Assembly: GCA_023634235.1 (NCBI GenBank)
Contig: JAMKCF010000009.1
Coordinates: 4,278,001 to 4,342,000 of the forward strand
Length of the DNA stretch: 64,000 nt
Reading direction: 5' to 3'
DNA from: Pisaster brevispinus
Taxonomy: Eukaryota > Echinodermata > Asteroidea > Forcipulatida > Asteriidae
Shown: piece by piece, positions 61,298 through 64,000 of the stretch
How the letters are laid out: every line of letters begins with the position of its first letter
How positions within the stretch are numbered: the stretch's first letter is position 1
Program-made: the position numbers and the translations under genes
Notes under the pieces: generated by a model
Seen by the model: the letters and a program-made list of their open reading frames with translations, nothing else
What the model was told of the DNA's origin: nothing
The model's database searches: none

Positions 61298-61905
61298 CCA
61301 GGATGAACGTGTGACAATTTCAAATTTGCTTGCTAAGATCTTCAGTTAAGCATGTTTGATGTTTACCATTCCAGAAAGAACTGGAGAGAATTCAAATTTG
61401 CTTATTAAGATCATTGCTAAGCATGATTGATGTTTATCATTCCAGAATGAACTGGTGACAATTTCCAATTAGTTTAGTAAGCCATTTAGCTCATTATGTT
61501 TTATGTTTATCATTCCAGAATGAACTGGTGACAATTTCAAATTTGCTAAGCATGTTTGATAATAACCGTTCCAGAATAAAATGGTGACAACTTGAGACTT
61601 GCTAAGTAAGATCTTTAGCTAAGCACGTTTGATGTTTACTAATAATGTCTACCACTCCAGAATGAACTGCTGACAACTTGAGACTTGCCGAGATCTTTAG
61701 CTAAGCATGTTTGATGTTTACCATTGCAGAATGAACTGATGACATTTTTAGACCTTCAGATCTTCAGCTATTCATGTTTGATGTTCAACATTCCAGAATA
61801 AACTGGGGACACTTTGAGACTTGCTAAGTAAGTTATTTAGCAAAGCAAGTTCCAGAATGAATTGGTGACAGTTCCAAACTCTACAGCTGTTAAGTTCTTA
61901 CCATT
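61298..61905 (+). repeat. Degenerate tandem repeat, nine units of about 56-86 bp
   Basis: Each unit opens CCAGAATGAACTGGTGACAA (or a close variant) and continues with a TTTGCTAAG..GATC phrase and GCATGTTTGATGTTTACCAT. Units differ in length through internal deletions and one insertion (near 61637). It lies wholly within the intron. Old and eroded compared with the 35-bp array at 7531. Confidence 0.85.
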
Positions 61906-62270
61906 AAAAAGAGATTTGTTTTTATGACAGAAACTTCTATCTCTCAGAAGACCATTATCTTTGGAAAATGTATGTAATAGCCAAGTCCAATTATCAAAGT
62001 GTATTTGCATAAATCATCAAAGAAAATCTAGCTCGATGCAACTCCTGGCTTCTGGTAACCAGTGAAGTGCACTTGGCTAACAGTGGAATTATACGAACAG
62101 GAAAAATATGTACGAAAACTAAACAAAATGTGGTATGAAAATACAGGGACCAGAGTCCCCCACAAGCCCTCCCAAGAGATATGTTGTTTCATTCCCCCCC
62201 CCCCCCCAATATATTTTCTGGGTGACAACAACACCCTCTGCAGCAATTAGAAATGAAGCGTCTGAATTAC

Positions 62271-62391
62271 CATCAGTATCCATGTCTCCTGACTGCTCAT
62301 CTGCAATGACTAATCCATCGTTACTGTTGTCATCGTAGGGTACCGGTGTGAAGTCATGTGACTGGCGATTAGTCTCACTGCCGACAGACAC
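62271..62391 (-). CDS. Internal coding exon 1 (acidic segment) of an unidentified minus-strand gene
   Basis: The exon is 121 bp and enters in phase 0. Its acceptor has a long T-rich tract (minus strand, about 62395-62420) ending in CCAG. The donor reads ATG|GTAATT, so the exon leaves in phase 1. It encodes 40 whole residues, beginning VSVGSETNRQSH and ending SGDMDTD. Ten are Asp/Glu and only one is Lys/Arg, which suggests a disordered acidic segment. No catalytic motif, zinc-finger spacing or membrane segment is visible. The phase-1 end joins the phase-1 start of exon 2 to give an Asp codon, which is the main reason to trust both. A second GT 43 bases further on (minus strand, GAGG|GTGTTG) is also in phase 1 and would add 14 or so residues, but it matches the donor consensus less well. 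Upstream exons must lie beyond this window or be unrecognised in 62392-64000. The family is unknown; a nuclear regulator is a guess from composition. Confidence 0.7.
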
Positions 62392-64000
62392 CTGGCGTGC
62401 AAGAAAAAAATTCAGATAAAAAAAAAGAGTAAACATCTAAAATTTTACTTCAAAATCAACGCAGTTTGAATAGAAATGTATTCCGTTAACAGACTATTGC
62501 TATTTATACCATCATTCATCAACAGACTTGCACATCACCTTTTAAACCCTAACAAGGTGCTATATAAATGAGTTTCATAATTCAACAAAGTATACCAAGT
62601 CTTAAACATAATAAGCTCTTTGAGATGCCTGTACAGAAAGCGCTATATAGGAACTGATTACTGTTAAGGGAAATAAGACGAGTGGCGATGAGGTCTTAAA
62701 CCGCCTTTAAACCCAGCAGGGTCTTGGCCCTGTGAAGAAGGACCACGCCAAAGGCGAAGTCCTCTATCCAACAGCTATGAACACGCTTTAGCCAAACGGT
62801 CTAAGCAGCTCCACCTATGTCCTTATATGCCATTTAAACATGGTCATGTGACAACCTTTCTACCAACAGGACTGGCTAAACTGTCATGGGTATTTATGGT
62901 ATTTATGAAAATTGAATAAAAGAGAAAATGTACATAAATCCAGCGCTAAAGGTTTGGGGGTAATCTAGAACAGGGAACAGATAAATGTTTAAAATGAGCT
63001 AATCGTAGGTTTACCTCTACGGTAAAAAGAATCGAACCTAGCAGTGAACCATAACCCCCTCCCCCGTCTTTGGCTAGAGACCCCTCCCATACCTTCAACA
63101 ATCCTCCATCCTATGTTAAGTCTAACATGGACAAGCTACTTTGTTAATGACCATTTCGATGAGTTAGGGTTGTGGTTTATTTGCCAAGCACACACTGATC
63201 CCCAAAGACCCGATAGGAAATACTCAGCTGGCTCCCGTGGTGACCAGACGGCCCGGATATTTACCAAGCAGGCCAAACGGGAATCGGGAATCCTTGGTAA
63301 TATCAGCCAGATTAAACAGGAATAGAACCGAAACAAAGAAAAAACCCGTGTTCATTAGAGGCAAGGTTGTTATCCGCTAACAAGAATCTAGAGGGGTCTG
63401 GGGGGGGGTCTTGGGACTCGGCGGTCTCCAGGTTACGAAGAGGAGGAGCGGCAGACAAGCTGACGGGGAGACTCTTAGCCGAGGTTCAAAGCGTAAATTG
63501 CGTCGGCAGACATCTGAAGTAAATGATGTTTGCTGGATAAGCTTGGAGAGGTATTTTCTTTCATTAGGTATTCAGTTTCTTCGTAGCAACAGACATCCGT
63601 GTACACAATCGCAAATCACCGGAGAGACGTTCACTGACTAATTTCACATGTAGGAGAAACGGTTGTTCCATCTTGTAAAATTGTAATATGCAATTGGCAA
63701 AAGCCGTACACCAGTTCAAGCACAGCTAAATGAAAACGCTTGCTTGAGTTCTCACACAAGTATGCATGGTCTGTGCCTTAATCAATATACACTACTAACC
63801 TCGGAAGTTACGTAGCCAAATTTTAGTGACTAAGTAGAATTGTAGAGAAAGGACCTCGTAGATTTGAAGATTTGCGTGTATGAATATATCTATTAAGGTG
63901 TTTTGAAGTGGTACCATTGTAAATATATCTGCATCTGTAAAATACACTTCTCTCTCCCTCTAATTAACAATTTCCACATGTCCGAAATAGTCCTTGTTTT
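62392..64000. other. Upstream of exon 1, no exon fixed
   Basis: Apart from a SINE tail at 62535-62662 it shows unique-looking sequence, GC-richer near 63040-63110 and 63370-63500. Earlier exons of the minus-strand gene are expected at or beyond this side, but none could be bounded by splice sites. Confidence 0.4.
62535..62662 (+). mobile_element. tRNA-Leu-headed SINE, tail only
   Basis: CTAACAAGGTGCTATATAAA, CTCTTTGAGATGCCTGTACA and AAGCGCTATATAGGAACTGA are the plus-orientation form of the tail seen reversed at 2881-2940 and 35205-35260. Confidence 0.5.

Larger units (their letters stand above)
60029..62270 (-). other. Intron between exons 1 and 2 (2.2 kb)
   Basis: GT-AG intron on the minus strand. 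It contains the degenerate tandem repeat at 61298-61905 and a 22-base G run at 61007-61028. The rest (60060-61000 and 61910-62200) is A+T-rich without a recognisable coding or RNA feature. A 14-base C run at 62194-62207 lies close to the donor side. Confidence 0.65.

Overview
This is eukaryotic, intron-dominated DNA: about 60% A+T, with no long uninterrupted genes and many interspersed and tandem repeats. Several repeat families look like ones I know from echinoderms. These are tRNA-headed SINEs, short inverted-repeat elements ending in GGGCCCAATTTCATAGAGC, a repeat carrying GGTCGAAACGTCAGGCC, and the 'caaagaccagtatccatac' and 'ggtgtacctttggtaatta' families. I read the window as an echinoderm, most likely a sea star. 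That is recognition from memory, not a database result.

Only one gene can be supported, on the minus strand. Three internal exons have clean splice sites and matching phases: 62271-62391 (phase 0 in, 1 out), 59831-60028 (1 in, 1 out) and 19900-20086 (1 in). Joined, they encode about 168 residues of low-complexity protein: an acidic stretch, a basic Lys/Arg/Pro stretch, an Ala/Gly stretch, then a Ser/Pro-rich stretch. The composition resembles the disordered part of a nuclear regulator, but I do not recognise the family. The introns are about 2.2 kb and 39.7 kb. The last exon either splices on at a good donor or ends at an in-frame TGA overlapping that donor. The 5' end lies beyond 64000.

Layout: 1-19899 lies downstream of (or in a further intron of) this gene. 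It holds SINEs at 2.9-4.1 kb, a striking 35-bp minisatellite at 7531-8264, smaller tandem repeats at 9.5, 11.4 and 17.9 kb, and a 200-codon open frame at 19 kb with no recognised relatives. The large intron (20087-59830) is packed with SINEs, inverted-repeat elements, one non-LTR retrotransposon remnant (44.6 kb), a long foldback element (38352-38597) and a possible regulatory module at 36130-36372 with four evenly spaced copies of an ATGAATWATTCAT-like motif. The small intron contains a degenerate tandem repeat (61298-61905) and a 22-base poly(G). Region 62392-64000 shows only a SINE tail.

No CRISPR array, operon, phage or other bacterial feature is present. Nearly all short open frames here are chance or repeat-derived. 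The items most worth a second look are the 36.1-kb motif cluster, the unidentified spliced gene and the long palindrome at 38.4 kb.
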